A stretch of DNA of 64,000 nt from Aestuariivivens sediminis (GTDB lineage Bacteria; Bacteroidota; Bacteroidia; Flavobacteriales; Flavobacteriaceae), in NCBI RefSeq assembly GCF_022662105.1, contig NZ_JAKMCP010000003.1:558001-622000 (forward strand), written 5' to 3'. The position numbers and the translations under genes are program-made. This document shows, piece after piece, positions 18,548 through 27,582 of the stretch (position 1 is its first letter; every line of letters starts with the position of its first letter). The notes below the pieces were generated by a model. The model saw nothing but the letters and a program-made list of their open reading frames with translations, ran no database searches and was not told the origin of the DNA.

Positions 18548-20386
18548 CTAAATAAATTTTTTATCCAATTCATCAACACCAACAGTAATAAATATTAAAC
18601 GATTGGCAGGAGATATATTTGGCTCTTTACATGCAAAAAGCCTATTAACAATATATTCTTGCTCATCCTTTTTTAATATCTGTCCCGTTTTTATGGCTAA
18701 ACTTTTTGCCATCGATTTTGCTAGTAAATCGATAGCACTAAAATTGGAATTAGGAACTTCATGCTGTACATCGTTAATCAACTGCTCTAAAATAATAGAC
18801 ACCTCACTTTCCGGGACATTTAAGGGCACTCCTGTTATTTCTACCGATTCATTTGCGATTTTAGAAAACACAAAGCCCGTATGTTCCAAATCCTCCTTCA
18901 ATTGTTTAATAATTTCAATTTCTTGTGATGAAAAGTGTAATTCTAAGGCAAACAGTAATTGCTGGCTTACAGCCTCTTTAACCGTCATATTTTGAAGAAA
19001 ATCTTCGTATAATACACGTTGATGTGCGCGATATTGGTCAATCACCAACATTCCTGATTTAATTGCACTAATGATGTATTTATTGTGAAGCTGATAAGTC
19101 ATGTTCACCTGTTCATTTGATTCAAATAGTGAGCCATCCGACGCTTCACCTTCAAATTTCATATCACTATTCCCTTGTGGCGTGATATTTTTGGAATCTA
19201 ATCCCACATACAGACTATCCCAAGAATCTGAAGGTCGCTTATTAAACGACGAGGTCTGTCTTTTAAAAGACTCCGAATCTTGAAAAGGATTATAATTTCT
19301 ATCTATTTCAATCTTAGGTGCACGAACTGTAGATTTAGAGTAATTATAGGGCGTATCTAAATTTGAATCACGTTCAAAATCAAGAACAGGAGAAATATTA
19401 AACTGCCCAAGGCTATGCTTTACTGCAGAACGTAAAATAGCATAAAGTGTATGTTCATCATCAAACTTTATTTCCGTCTTTGTAGGATGAATATTAATGT
19501 CTATCGTTTGAGGGTCTACTGTTAAATTCAAAAAATAACTAGGATGTGTTCCCGTTTTTATTAATCCTTCAAAGGCTGATAATATGGCATGGTTTAAATA
19601 GGCACTTCTTATAAATCGATTGTTAACAAAAAAATATTGTTCTCCTCTCGTCTTTTTGGCAAACTCAGGTTTCCCGACAAAACCAGAAATTTTTATTACT
19701 TCGGTTTCTTCTTCTACAGGCACCAATTTTTCATTGGTTTTACTTCCAAAAATATTCACGATGCGTTGCCTGTAATTACTAACAGGTAGATTGAAGGTTT
19801 CACTCCCATTATTATACAGTAAAAAATGCACCTTGGGATGCGCCAATGCTACCCTGTGAAATTCGTCAATAACATGGCGCAATTCAACAGTATCAGACTT
19901 TAAAAAATTACGTCGTGCAGGAATGTTGAAAAACAAGTTTTTTACAGATACAGAAGTACCAATAGGGGTAACAACAACCTCTTGAGATACCATATGACTT
20001 CCTTCAATGCAAATAGAAGTTCCAGTTTCAACCTGCTCCTGCCTGGTTTTAAGTTCGACATGAGCAATAGCTGCAATGCTTGCCAATGCTTCTCCTCTAA
20101 ACCCTTTGGTATTTAAATGAAATAAATCGTCAGCTGTTTTTATTTTTGAAGTGGCATGGCGTTCAAAACTTAAACGGGCATCAGTTGTACTCATACCCTT
20201 ACCATTGTCTATTACCTGAATTAAAGTTTTACCTGCATCCTTGATAATTAATTTTATCGTTGTAGCCTCTGCATCTATTGCATTTTCCAAAAGTTCCTTT
20301 ACAACTGAAGCAGGACGTTGCACCACTTCTCCCGCGGCAATCTGGTTGGCAACATGATCGGGTAATAGCTGAATGATATCTGCCAT
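18548..20386 (-). CDS. mutL: DNA mismatch repair protein MutL
   Basis: The 612-residue protein has the GHKL ATPase motifs: ELLENAIDAEAT, IDNGKGM, TSKIKTADDL and KGFRGEALASIA, then the transducer domain and a C-terminal dimerisation domain. The C-terminal endonuclease motif DQHA(x)2E(x)4E of many bacterial MutL proteins appears here as VIDQYRAHQRVLYE, with the His and first Glu positions altered, so nicking activity is uncertain. MutL couples MutS to downstream repair factors. Confidence 0.96.
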   Translation of the reverse strand: MADIIQLLPDHVANQIAAGEVVQRPASVVKELLENAIDAEATTIKLIIKDAGKTLIQVIDNGKGMSTTDARLSFERHATSKIKTADDLFHLNTKGFRGEALASIAAIAHVELKTRQEQVETGTSICIEGSHMVSQEVVVTPIGTSVSVKNLFFNIPARRNFLKSDTVELRHVIDEFHRVALAHPKVHFLLYNNGSETFNLPVSNYRQRIVNIFGSKTNEKLVPVEEETEVIKISGFVGKPEFAKKTRGEQYFFVNNRFIRSAYLNHAILSAFEGLIKTGTHPSYFLNLTVDPQTIDINIHPTKTEIKFDDEHTLYAILRSAVKHSLGQFNISPVLDFERDSNLDTPYNYSKSTVRAPKIEIDRNYNPFQDSESFKRQTSSFNKRPSDSWDSLYVGLDSKNITPQGNSDMKFEGEASDGSLFESNEQVNMTYQLHNKYIISAIKSGMLVIDQYRAHQRVLYEDFLQNMTVKEAVSQQLLFALELHFSSQEIEIIKQLKEDLEHTGFVFSKIANESVEITGVPLNVPESEVSIILEQLINDVQHEVPNSNFSAIDLLAKSMAKSLAIKTGQILKKDEQEYIVNRLFACKEPNISPANRLIFITVGVDELDKKFI

Positions 20387-20389
20387 GAA

Positions 20390-20677
20390 TTACTTTGAAA
20401 AGAATATGGAAAGATCGAAATCAATGATAATTAGAAACACTAAAATCAATATAGCTATTATAATTAAAATGCGTCTATTTGCATCTCGATCAGGATTATT
20501 TTTAAAATCATCGAAAGCATTATTAATCTTCGTCTTTAAACCGGAGTTACTACCTACGGTTTTCCTGTAGGCATCAAATTTATGTTTCATTTGGAAAGGA
20601 CTTCCCTCACCCTTATCGTCATAAAAACGCGGTGTATAATTATACCTTTTATTCTTGCGCAACTTTAAAAGTCCCAT
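20390..20677 (-). CDS. Small C-tail membrane protein (often mislabelled riboflavin synthase beta)
   Basis: The 95-residue product starts MGLLKLRKNKRYNYTPRF, is basic and soluble for about 65 residues, then has one hydrophobic helix (ILIIIAILILVFLIII) near the C-terminus. No enzyme motif is visible. From memory, relatives carry the name riboflavin synthase subunit beta, apparently because ribH is nearby; the sequence gives no support for that. An upstream in-frame ATG would add 17 residues, but MGLLKLRK fits the conserved start. It shares a YNYTPRF-like block and layout with the gene just upstream. Confidence 0.75.
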   Translation of the reverse strand: MGLLKLRKNKRYNYTPRFYDDKGEGSPFQMKHKFDAYRKTVGSNSGLKTKINNAFDDFKNNPDRDANRRILIIIAILILVFLIIIDFDLSIFFSK

Positions 20678-20694
20678 AATGTAAAAGTTTCGGT

Positions 20695-20928
20695 TTACAT
20701 GTATTTCTTGTCCAACAAATACATACAAAGCAATAATAGTACCAAAAGTAAAATTAAAATACTCAGTTTCATACCACCTTTAAACTTGCGTTTACCCCTG
20801 GCTTGGGCTTCTTTCCACTTAGGGATAAAATCGGTTTCTTTCGAAGCGTTTAAATGCGATTCGTCTTCCTTATTTTTTATAAACCTGGGCTTATATTTAA
20901 AGGTTTTATGCCTGCGTTGTTTGAACAA
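20695..20928 (-). CDS. Small C-tail membrane protein, likely paralogue of the next gene
   Basis: The 77-residue protein begins MFKQRRHKTFKYKPRF, is strongly basic, and ends with one transmembrane helix (LSILILLLVLLLLCMYLL) and a short KKYM tail. The FKYKPRF block matches YNYTPRF in the downstream gene, which also has a soluble basic N-part and C-terminal helix, so the two look like an old tandem duplication. No function can be assigned. A good -7 box lies 23 bases upstream. Confidence 0.7.
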   Translation of the reverse strand: MFKQRRHKTFKYKPRFIKNKEDESHLNASKETDFIPKWKEAQARGKRKFKGGMKLSILILLLVLLLLCMYLLDKKYM

Positions 20929-20950
20929 AGTTTAAGTAATGCTTATCTCT

Positions 20951-20958
20951 CAAAAATA
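20951..20958 (-). promoter_or_regulatory. -7 promoter box for the small membrane protein/mutL run
   Basis: On the minus strand the bases read TATTTTTG, an exact TAnnTTTG match, 22 bases before the ATG of the 77-residue gene. A 14-bp perfect palindrome, CAAACTATAGTTTG (20959-20972), abuts it upstream. Confidence 0.55.
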
Positions 20959-20972
20959 CAAACTATAGTTTG
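20959..20972. promoter_or_regulatory. Perfect 14-bp palindrome next to a promoter box (possible operator)
   Basis: CAAACTATAGTTTG equals its own reverse complement and directly abuts a minus-strand -7 box, where a regulator bound between -33 and -7 would interfere with transcription. No T tract follows, so it does not look like a terminator. Operator function is inference. Confidence 0.3.
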
Positions 20973-21103
20973 AAGTTAAAAAGTTTAAAGGAATAAGTTA
21001 TCAAAAACACATCTATCTATCATACGAAGTTTAAGCACGGAGAATGAGTAACTTTCAACTTAATAGTTAGAATAACAATAAAATAACTATAAATCAAATG
21101 ATG

Positions 21104-21589
21104 CTAACTGTTCTTACGCAGCTCTGCCATCTTAATTGCTGCAATGGCAGACTCTATACCTTTATTGCCATGTTTTCCGCCTGAACGATCCAAGGCCTGC
21201 TGCATGTTATTATCGGTAAGGACACAAAAAACTACAGGTGTTTCACTGTTTACATTGAGGTCTTTTATACCCTGTGCAACAGCTTCACAAACAAAATCGA
21301 AATGCTTAGTTTCTCCCTGAATAACACTTCCTATAGCTATAACCGCATTAACCATTTGCTTCTGCATCTTTTTACAACCATAAATAAGTTCAAAACTACC
21401 GGGCACATGCCATGTGATTATGTTTTTAGGTAAAACCCCATGTTCTAAAAGGGTGTTATACGCTCCTTCATAGAGATTTCCTGTGATGGTATCGTTCCAT
21501 TCTGAAACAACAATCCCAAACCGAAATTTATTCGCGTTTGGGATTGTTGATTTATCATAATTCGATAAATTTTTATTTTCAGTAGCCAT
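21104..21589 (-). CDS. ribH: 6,7-dimethyl-8-ribityllumazine synthase
   Basis: The 161-residue protein has the substrate-binding SEWNDTIT, HVPGSFELIYGCKKM, AIGSVIQGETKHFDFVCEAVAQG (with the catalytic His) and VLTDNNMQQALDRSGG, all characteristic of lumazine synthase. It joins the ribityl pyrimidine with 3,4-dihydroxybutanone phosphate in riboflavin synthesis and forms a large shell. It begins one base after the TPR gene's stop codon. Confidence 0.96.
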   Translation of the reverse strand: MATENKNLSNYDKSTIPNANKFRFGIVVSEWNDTITGNLYEGAYNTLLEHGVLPKNIITWHVPGSFELIYGCKKMQKQMVNAVIAIGSVIQGETKHFDFVCEAVAQGIKDLNVNSETPVVFCVLTDNNMQQALDRSGGKHGNKGIESAIAAIKMAELRKNS

Positions 21590-21590
21590 G

Positions 21591-22361
21591 TTATTTGCTT
21601 GATAGCACCTGGGCCTTACCTATAAAAACCTCTATATTAGACGCTTCTGAGGCATCAGGGTAGTCGTTCTTTATTCTTTCAAAATAATCTAATGCTTTAT
21701 TTGCCTGACCTAGGTCTAGGGCAATCGTTCCAGCCTTGAATAAATACATTGGGGTGGTATAGGTATTATCCCGCATTTCAGCAGCTTCCTCATAATAATC
21801 CAATGCATCTTCCGGTTGATTTAACTGGACAAATGCATCACCTATATTCCCTTTGGCCAAAGGTGCCAATATTTCATCATCACTATCAAAATGACTCAAA
21901 TAGGCCACAGCATTTTTATAATCCTTTAGTCTTAAATATGCAGTACCCGCATAATAATTGGCCAAATTTGCCGCAGGGGTTCCATCATATTCATTTACAA
22001 TATCCAACATGCCATACTTTCCTTCACCACCATTCAAAGCCAAATTGTATAAAGAATCCTTTTCTACTCCATTCACAGCTTCTTCAAAATATTTCTGGGC
22101 CTGAAACATTTCGTTCATTGCTTCAACTTGTTTAGGTTTAGCAATGAACTCGTTGTAGCCCAAGTATCCCAAAACAACAACAGCAACAATACCAATAATT
22201 ATAAAAATGAACTTTTGGTTTTTTTCAACAAAAGCTTCAGTCTTGGACGCCGTTTCGTCTAATGTATTAAAAACTTCTGCAGTAGTTGATCCCTCCTCAA
22301 TATTGTGTTGCTTTTCTGCTTTAGTTTTTGGTTTGAAACCCTTTTTATTATAAGTTGCCAT
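21591..22361 (-). CDS. TPR-containing membrane-anchored protein
   Basis: The 256-residue protein starts MATYNKKGFKPKTKAEKQH, has one transmembrane helix (FIFIIIGIVAVVVLGYLGY, about residues 52-70) and then tetratricopeptide-type repeats such as AANLANYYAGTAYLRLKDYKNAVAYL and LFKAGTIALDLGQANKALDYF. It resembles YfgM/YbgF-like envelope scaffold proteins; its partner is unknown. ATG codons upstream are open, but the -7 box at 22383-22390 excludes them. Confidence 0.88.
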   Translation of the reverse strand: MATYNKKGFKPKTKAEKQHNIEEGSTTAEVFNTLDETASKTEAFVEKNQKFIFIIIGIVAVVVLGYLGYNEFIAKPKQVEAMNEMFQAQKYFEEAVNGVEKDSLYNLALNGGEGKYGMLDIVNEYDGTPAANLANYYAGTAYLRLKDYKNAVAYLSHFDSDDEILAPLAKGNIGDAFVQLNQPEDALDYYEEAAEMRDNTYTTPMYLFKAGTIALDLGQANKALDYFERIKNDYPDASEASNIEVFIGKAQVLSSK

Positions 22362-22382
22362 ATGTATTAAATTAATGCGCCG

Positions 22383-22390
22383 CAAAAATA
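22383..22390 (-). promoter_or_regulatory. -7 promoter box of the TPR-ribH operon
   Basis: Minus-strand TATTTTTG, an exact TAnnTTTG match, ends 21 bases before the TPR ATG at 22361 and supports that start codon. Confidence 0.55.
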
Positions 22391-22501
22391 TGATTTTTCT
22401 TTATAACTAAAAGGGTATTTATTTGATAATTTTCAATATTTTGCGCATCTTAAAGATTTTCGAAATACCAGGATTAAATTCTTTTTAAGTTACTATTTTA
22501 T

Positions 22502-23581
22502 ATGGTTTTGAAATCCCTTTCCTTAGTCAATTATAAAAATTTGGGCAATAAATCCTTTGAATTCAATACCAAAATAAATTGTATTGTAGGAAATAATGGC
22601 ATAGGTAAGACAAACATTCTAGATGCGATCTATCATCTGTCTTTTGGTAAAAGTTATTTTAACCCTGTTGCCACACAAAACATAAAACACGGTGAAGATT
22701 TTTTTGTTATTCATGGAGACTATATCAAGCAAAATAAACCGGTGAAGGTAGTAGTTAGCCTAAAACGCGGGCAAAAAAAAATAATGAAGTGTAATAATAA
22801 ACCTTACGATAAGCTTAGTGATCATATTGGCTTATTACCGTTGGTCATAATTTCGCCTGCCGATAGGGATTTGATTATTGAAGGTAGCGATACCCGCCGT
22901 AAATTTATTGATAGCGTTATTTCGCAAAGCGACAAATCCTATCTTTCGGCATTAATTAAATATAACAAGGTGTTAGCACAGCGGAATGCCCTTTTGAAAT
23001 ATTTTGCGTTAAACCATACCTTTAATCCAGACACTATTGCCGTTTATAATGAACAACTAAATCAATATGGTTCAGTAATTTTTAAAAAGAGACATGAATT
23101 TTTAAAAACCTTTATCCCCATTTTTAAAGTGCGATATCACACCATTAGTAATGGTCATGATGATGTCGATTTGATTTACAACAGTGATTTATTTGAAAAG
23201 GATCTTAAGGTTTTACTCGAACAACAGATACACAAAGACAAAACACTACAGTATACTAGTGTTGGCATCCATAAAGATGATTTAACTTTTAACATAGGGG
23301 AACATCCCATTAAGAAATTTGGAAGTCAGGGGCAGCAAAAATCTTTTTTAATAGCATTAAAATTAGCGCAATTCGATTTTATAAAAATGCATAATGGCAC
23401 TAACCCCATTTTGTTATTAGATGATATTTTCGATAAATTAGATGAGCATCGTGTAGCACAAATCGTTAAATTAGTTGGTGAGGATAGTTTTGGACAAATT
23501 TTTATTAGTGACACCCATGCTGAACGTACTGAAAGCATAGTAAAACAAGCACATCAATCTTATGAGATTTTTAAATTGTAA
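22502..23581 (+). CDS. recF: DNA replication and repair protein RecF
   Basis: The 359-residue SMC-like ATPase has Walker [16 protein letters not shown] at residues 30-44, [25 protein letters not shown], the signature [19 protein letters not shown] and Walker [16 protein letters not shown]. RecF loads RecA at gaps with RecO and RecR. It is divergent from the TPR gene; the DUF721 gene follows 11 bases later. Confidence 0.96.
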   Translation: MVLKSLSLVNYKNLGNKSFEFNTKINCIVGNNGIGKTNILDAIYHLSFGKSYFNPVATQNIKHGEDFFVIHGDYIKQNKPVKVVVSLKRGQKKIMKCNNKPYDKLSDHIGLLPLVIISPADRDLIIEGSDTRRKFIDSVISQSDKSYLSALIKYNKVLAQRNALLKYFALNHTFNPDTIAVYNEQLNQYGSVIFKKRHEFLKTFIPIFKVRYHTISNGHDDVDLIYNSDLFEKDLKVLLEQQIHKDKTLQYTSVGIHKDDLTFNIGEHPIKKFGSQGQQKSFLIALKLAQFDFIKMHNGTNPILLLDDIFDKLDEHRVAQIVKLVGEDSFGQIFISDTHAERTESIVKQAHQSYEIFKL

Positions 23582-23592
23582 ATACAGACATC

Positions 23593-23889
23593 GTGCCTAA
23601 GAGACATAACGAATATATAAGTATAAAAGAAGCATTAAAAGAATTTGTAGAGACCAATAAATTAAATAAAGGGCTAAACAAAGTTAATGTTGCAGAGGCT
23701 TGGGCCAAACTTATGGGTAAGGGTGTAAACAATTACACAACTGGAATTCATCTGGAGCGTCATACGCTTTATATTCATTTAAGTTCCAGCGTACTGCGTG
23801 AAGAATTAAGTTATGGAAAACAAAAGATTATTCGTATGCTCAATGAAGAACTGGGTGAAGAAATTGTTACAAAATTGATTTTACGCTAG
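23593..23889 (+). CDS. DUF721 (DciA-like) protein
   Basis: The 98-residue protein reads SIKEALKEFVETNKLNKGLNKVNVAEAWAKLMG and HLERHTLYIHLSSSVLREELSYGKQKIIRMLNEELG, the standard DUF721 pattern of an alpha helix followed by a KH-like fold. DUF721 includes DciA, the ancestral loader of the replicative helicase, and the neighbouring recF agrees with a replication role. It starts with GTG at 23593; no in-frame ATG is available at the conserved start. Confidence 0.87.
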   Translation: MPKRHNEYISIKEALKEFVETNKLNKGLNKVNVAEAWAKLMGKGVNNYTTGIHLERHTLYIHLSSSVLREELSYGKQKIIRMLNEELGEEIVTKLILR

Positions 23890-23953
23890 TTTCATTTTTT
23901 TCCAAAAAAAAGAAAAAAGACATCCAAATCCAAAAAAATATAATTATTTACAT

Positions 23954-23961
23954 TACCTTTG
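23954..23961 (+). promoter_or_regulatory. -7 promoter box of the cold-shock gene
   Basis: TACCTTTG matches TAnnTTTG exactly and lies 27 bases before the csp ATG, leaving a short 5' UTR of about 20 bases. Confidence 0.6.
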
Positions 23962-23988
23962 CAACTTAATTATTTTAATACAAATACA

Positions 23989-24180
23989 ATGAGTAAAGGT
24001 ACAGTTAAGTTCTTCAACGACTCCAAAGGATATGGGTTTATTGTTGAAGAAGACAACAACAAAGAGCATTTTGTTCACATTTCTGGATTAATTGATGAGA
24101 TTCGCGAAGGTGATGAAGTTGAGTTTGATTTACAGGAAGGTAGAAAAGGTTTAAACGCAGTAAACGTAAAAGTTATTTAA
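23989..24180 (+). CDS. Cold-shock domain protein
   Basis: The 63-residue protein is a single cold-shock domain: KGTVKFFNDSKGYGFIVEED carries RNP1 (KGYGFI) and EHFVHISGL carries RNP2 (FVHIS). Such proteins bind single-stranded RNA and DNA and melt RNA structure. The gene is monocistronic, with a promoter box 27 bases upstream and a strong terminator 27 bases downstream. An upstream alternative start is ruled out because it lies near the -7 box. Confidence 0.96.
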   Translation: MSKGTVKFFNDSKGYGFIVEEDNNKEHFVHISGLIDEIREGDEVEFDLQEGRKGLNAVNVKVI

Positions 24181-24207
24181 TCTTAATTATATATACTTTA
24201 ACATTAC

Positions 24208-24242
24208 AAAAAAAGCCTATCAAATATTTGATAGGCTTTTTT
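24208..24242 (+). terminator. Intrinsic terminator of the cold-shock gene
   Basis: A perfect 11-bp inverted repeat with no spacer bases, GCCTATCAAAT/ATTTGATAGGC (24215-24236), is flanked by an A tract and followed by six Ts. Confidence 0.92.
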
Positions 24243-24346
24243 AATTGATATATACTTGATTATAAAGTTTAAAACCATATCGAATTCCTTTCAAAAAACT
24301 TCTGTTATTCATTGAAAACCTTATATGTAACCGTATAAGAACTGTA

Positions 24347-24766
24347 TTAAAACATTTCTCTACCGGAAAAATGAAATGCACTTTCTATTGCAGCATTTTC
24401 ATCACTATCACTACCATGAACCGCATTTTCGCCCATTGAAGCGGCAAATAATTTACGTATTGTACCTTCTGCAGCATCAGCAGGATTCGTGGAACCAATT
24501 AAAGTTCTAAAATCCTCAACAGCATTATCTTTCTCCAATACGGCTGCCACTATAGGTCCACGTGTCATATATGCAACCAATTCCCCAAAGAAAGGACGTT
24601 CATTATGAATAGCGTAAAACGTTTGTGCATCCGCTTTAGACATTTGGGTCAATTTCATTGCCACGATCTTAAATCCAGAAGCAATAATTTTTTCTAATAT
24701 TGCGCCAATGTGTCCTTTTTCAACCGCATCCGGCTTAAGCATAGTAAATGTTCTGTTTGTTGCCAT
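24347..24766 (-). CDS. ndk: Nucleoside-diphosphate kinase
   Basis: The 139-residue protein starts [18 protein letters not shown] and ends with the active-site block [16 protein letters not shown], whose His is phosphorylated in catalysis. Size and motifs match bacterial Ndk, which equilibrates NTP and NDP pools. Upstream in-frame starts are excluded by the -7 box at 24786-24793. Confidence 0.97.
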   Translation of the reverse strand: MATNRTFTMLKPDAVEKGHIGAILEKIIASGFKIVAMKLTQMSKADAQTFYAIHNERPFFGELVAYMTRGPIVAAVLEKDNAVEDFRTLIGSTNPADAAEGTIRKLFAASMGENAVHGSDSDENAAIESAFHFSGREMF

Positions 24767-24785
24767 TTCTCGTTTAAATTTTGTG

Positions 24786-24793
24786 CAAAAGTA
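24786..24793 (-). promoter_or_regulatory. -7 promoter box of ndk
   Basis: Minus-strand TACTTTTG, an exact TAnnTTTG match, ends 19 bases before the ndk ATG at 24766. Confidence 0.55.
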
Positions 24794-24853
24794 ATTTATT
24801 TCCATTTAAAAACAAGCCTTGGCAATTTTAAAAAAATTGTATCTTCGTTTCTT

Positions 24854-25873
24854 ATGAATAGTCAAGAAATAGAAGGCTTAAAGCAATTGCTCTCAACATC
24901 AAAAAAAATAGTAATTGTATCCCACTTAAACCCCGACGGAGATGCGGTCGGCTCAACCTTAGCACTTTATCATTATCTATTAAAATACAATCATGATACA
25001 ACCGTTATTTTGCCTAATAATTTCCCTAACTTTTTAAAATGGATTCCAGGAGCTGATAACATCTTAATCTACGATTACCTATCTGATGTTTCTAATGTCA
25101 AAATAAAAGAAGCAGAAGTTATTTTTACTTTGGATTTTAATGCGTTACACAGAACCGGTAATATGGAAAAGCCTTTAAAAGAAAGTCAAGCATTAAAAAT
25201 AATGATTGATCATCATCAAACTCCGGAGGGCTATGCAAATTTTACTTTTTCTGATGTAAGTATGAGCTCCACCTGTGAAATGATTTATCATTTTTTGGAC
25301 ATGTTGAAAGACACCGATAGTATAGATTCTACAATTGCCACATGCTTGTATGTGGGTATTATGACAGATACCGGTTCTTTTAAATTCGACTGTACTTCAA
25401 GTACTACTCACCATATTATTGCACAACTTATTGACAAAGGTGCCAATAATTCAGAAATTCACAATTTCGTATACGACACGAACAGCTACGAACGTTTGCA
25501 GCTCTTGGGCTGCGCCTTGAAAAACCTTAAGGTATTACCTGAATATAGAACAGCATATACCAGTTTGTCGCAAAAGGAGTTAAATCGGTTTAACTATAAG
25601 AAAGGAGATACAGAAGGTGTTGTAAATTATGGTTTATCCATAGATAATGTAGTACTGGCAGCTATTTTTATTGAAGACAGCCAGGAAGGAATTATTAAAA
25701 TTTCGTTGCGTTCTAAAGGACAACTTTCAGTTAACGAATTATCCAGAGACCATTTTAATGGTGGTGGACACAACAATGCTGCTGGAGGAAAGAGCTATTT
25801 ATCATTAAAAGATACCATTGAAAAATTTATTAGTATATTGCCTAGTTATAAAAAAGCCCTGAACAATGAATAA
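24854..25873 (+). CDS. DHH-family phosphoesterase, NrnA-like (oligoribonuclease/pAp phosphatase)
   Basis: The 339-residue protein has SHLNPDGDAVGSTLAL (DHH motif I), FTLDFNALHRTG, IDHHQTPE (the DHH motif), VGIMTDTGSFK and the C-terminal DHHA1 motif NGGGHNNAAGGKS. Domain order and length match NrnA-type enzymes that degrade nanoRNA and pAp with Mn2+. It is divergent from ndk; its last 8 bases overlap gldI. Confidence 0.93.
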   Translation: MNSQEIEGLKQLLSTSKKIVIVSHLNPDGDAVGSTLALYHYLLKYNHDTTVILPNNFPNFLKWIPGADNILIYDYLSDVSNVKIKEAEVIFTLDFNALHRTGNMEKPLKESQALKIMIDHHQTPEGYANFTFSDVSMSSTCEMIYHFLDMLKDTDSIDSTIATCLYVGIMTDTGSFKFDCTSSTTHHIIAQLIDKGANNSEIHNFVYDTNSYERLQLLGCALKNLKVLPEYRTAYTSLSQKELNRFNYKKGDTEGVVNYGLSIDNVVLAAIFIEDSQEGIIKISLRSKGQLSVNELSRDHFNGGGHNNAAGGKSYLSLKDTIEKFISILPSYKKALNNE

Positions 25874-26411
25874 ATTAAAACCAATTATTTGGGTAGCGCT
25901 CTTGGTTTTTTGCTGTAAAACTCCAGAAGCCCGAAAGCCCATTTCTGTAAAAACAGGTTCTTTTATTGATGCTTCTGTAGAACGCAATAAAAAACTAAAT
26001 GCACAGGAACAATCACATATTCTTAAAATTATTAAACAACAACCCGATAAAAGCTTCATCGCTTCTGAAAGCGGTTTCTGGTACTATTACAATACAAAAA
26101 CAGACGTTGATTCGTTGCATACACCTCACTTTGGAGATATCATAGATTATAATTACGATGTAAAAAATCTAAGTGGAAAGACGATTTATTCCAAGGAAGA
26201 CATTAATGCACAACGCTATGTTATGGATCAACAAGAGTTGTTTACTGGATTGAGAGAAGGACTAAAACTTATGAAAACCGGGGAGACAGTCACATTTCTA
26301 TTTCCTTCCCAAAAGGCATATGGTTATTACGGCGATCAGAATAAAATAGGGAGTAATACCCCTTTAATTTGTGAAGTTACAGTGTTTTCAATAACCGAAA
26401 ACAATAATTAA
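25866..26411 (+). CDS. gldI: Gliding motility lipoprotein GldI, FKBP-type peptidyl-prolyl isomerase
   Basis: The 181-residue protein has a short signal peptide ending VFCCKT, so it is a lipoprotein with Cys near residue 17. The C-terminal 90 residues form an FKBP fold: [43 protein letters not shown] and [13 protein letters not shown]. In Flavobacterium GldI is needed for gliding and probably folds or stabilises envelope Gld proteins of the type IX secretion machinery. Other gld genes are not in this window. Confidence 0.9.
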   Translation: MNKLKPIIWVALLVFCCKTPEARKPISVKTGSFIDASVERNKKLNAQEQSHILKIIKQQPDKSFIASESGFWYYYNTKTDVDSLHTPHFGDIIDYNYDVKNLSGKTIYSKEDINAQRYVMDQQELFTGLREGLKLMKTGETVTFLFPSQKAYGYYGDQNKIGSNTPLICEVTVFSITENNN

Positions 26412-26418
26412 TCATTAT

Positions 26419-27564
26419 ATGTTATCAAAAAGAGCTTACTTAAAGTTTTTTGCAATCGTATTACTCATTTTTAACTTAACGTCTTGCAAAGTTCAATACC
26501 CTGAATTAGAAGATGGAATTTATGCAGAAATAATTACCGAAAAGGGTAACATGATTGCCAGGTTAGAACTCGAAAAAACACCGGTTACTGTAGCTAATTT
26601 TGTGTCGCTTGCTGAAGGTAACAATACCATGGTCGATGAAACCTATAAAGACAAGCCGTTCTACAACGGACTAAAATTCCATCGGGTAATTTCCGACTTT
26701 ATGATCCAGGGTGGTGACCCCAAAGGTGACGGCTCAGGAAATCCAGGTTATCGATTTGATGACGAATTTGATATCCGTTTATCGCATGATAAAAAGGGTA
26801 TTTTGGCCATGGCAAATTCGGGGTATGGAACCAATGGCAGTCAGTTTTATATCACTCATAAAGCAACACCCTGGTTGGATGCCTATGATGAAGAAGGAAA
26901 ACTTAAAAATTGTGAAAATAGACGCGTGAGTTGTCATACCGTATTTGGCGAAGTCATTATGGGACTTGAGGTTATTGACTCTATAAAACAAAACGATATT
27001 ATTGAAGCAATTAACATCATTAGAAAAGGAAGACCTGCAAAAAATTTTGATGCCCCAGCTATTTTTAAGGATCATTTTATTGAAGCCAAACGTATCAAGG
27101 AGGAAAAAGAAGCCAAAGCCCATGCCATTATAAAATCAACCCTTGAAAAATTCGAAAAGCAACGATCTAGCGCCGTAACTCTTCCTTCTGGATTACAATA
27201 TGTCGTGACCGAAAATGGTAATGGTGCAAAAATATCTGAAACCTCCAAAGTATTAGCACATTATGCGGTATACTTTGAGAATGGAAAGCTAATACAAACC
27301 AGTAAATTAGAAATTGCTAAAGCCTTGGATGCTATAGATGAACAACAAAAAAATGCGGGAAGATATGAACCTATTACCTGTGATATTGGTCCTGATGCCA
27401 GAATGATTCCTGGGTTTAAAGAAGGGTTAAGACAATTACATGTTGGTGATAAGGCCACCTTGTTTATTCCTTACCATTTAGCCTATGGTGAAGCCGGCGG
27501 TAATGGTATTCCTCCAAAATCTAACATTATCTTTGAAGTTGAAATTCTTAAACTTGTAAATTAG
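26419..27564 (+). CDS. Lipoprotein with fused cyclophilin and FKBP peptidyl-prolyl isomerase domains
   Basis: This 381-residue lipoprotein (lipobox LTSC, Cys near residue 23) has a cyclophilin domain at about residues 30-215 ([40 protein letters not shown]) and an FKBP domain at about 270-381 ([44 protein letters not shown]). It is a double-headed periplasmic foldase. It lies 7 bases after gldI and is likely co-transcribed, giving three isomerase domains in a row. Confidence 0.93.
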   Translation: MLSKRAYLKFFAIVLLIFNLTSCKVQYPELEDGIYAEIITEKGNMIARLELEKTPVTVANFVSLAEGNNTMVDETYKDKPFYNGLKFHRVISDFMIQGGDPKGDGSGNPGYRFDDEFDIRLSHDKKGILAMANSGYGTNGSQFYITHKATPWLDAYDEEGKLKNCENRRVSCHTVFGEVIMGLEVIDSIKQNDIIEAINIIRKGRPAKNFDAPAIFKDHFIEAKRIKEEKEAKAHAIIKSTLEKFEKQRSSAVTLPSGLQYVVTENGNGAKISETSKVLAHYAVYFENGKLIQTSKLEIAKALDAIDEQQKNAGRYEPITCDIGPDARMIPGFKEGLRQLHVGDKATLFIPYHLAYGEAGGNGIPPKSNIIFEVEILKLVN

Positions 27565-27582
27565 TTAACTAAAGACACGCAT

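Noticed and set aside
18603-18995. 130-codon plus-strand frame opposite mutL
   Set aside because: It mirrors the conserved MutL C-terminal domain, has no promoter box and gives a Ser/Cys-rich product without motifs.
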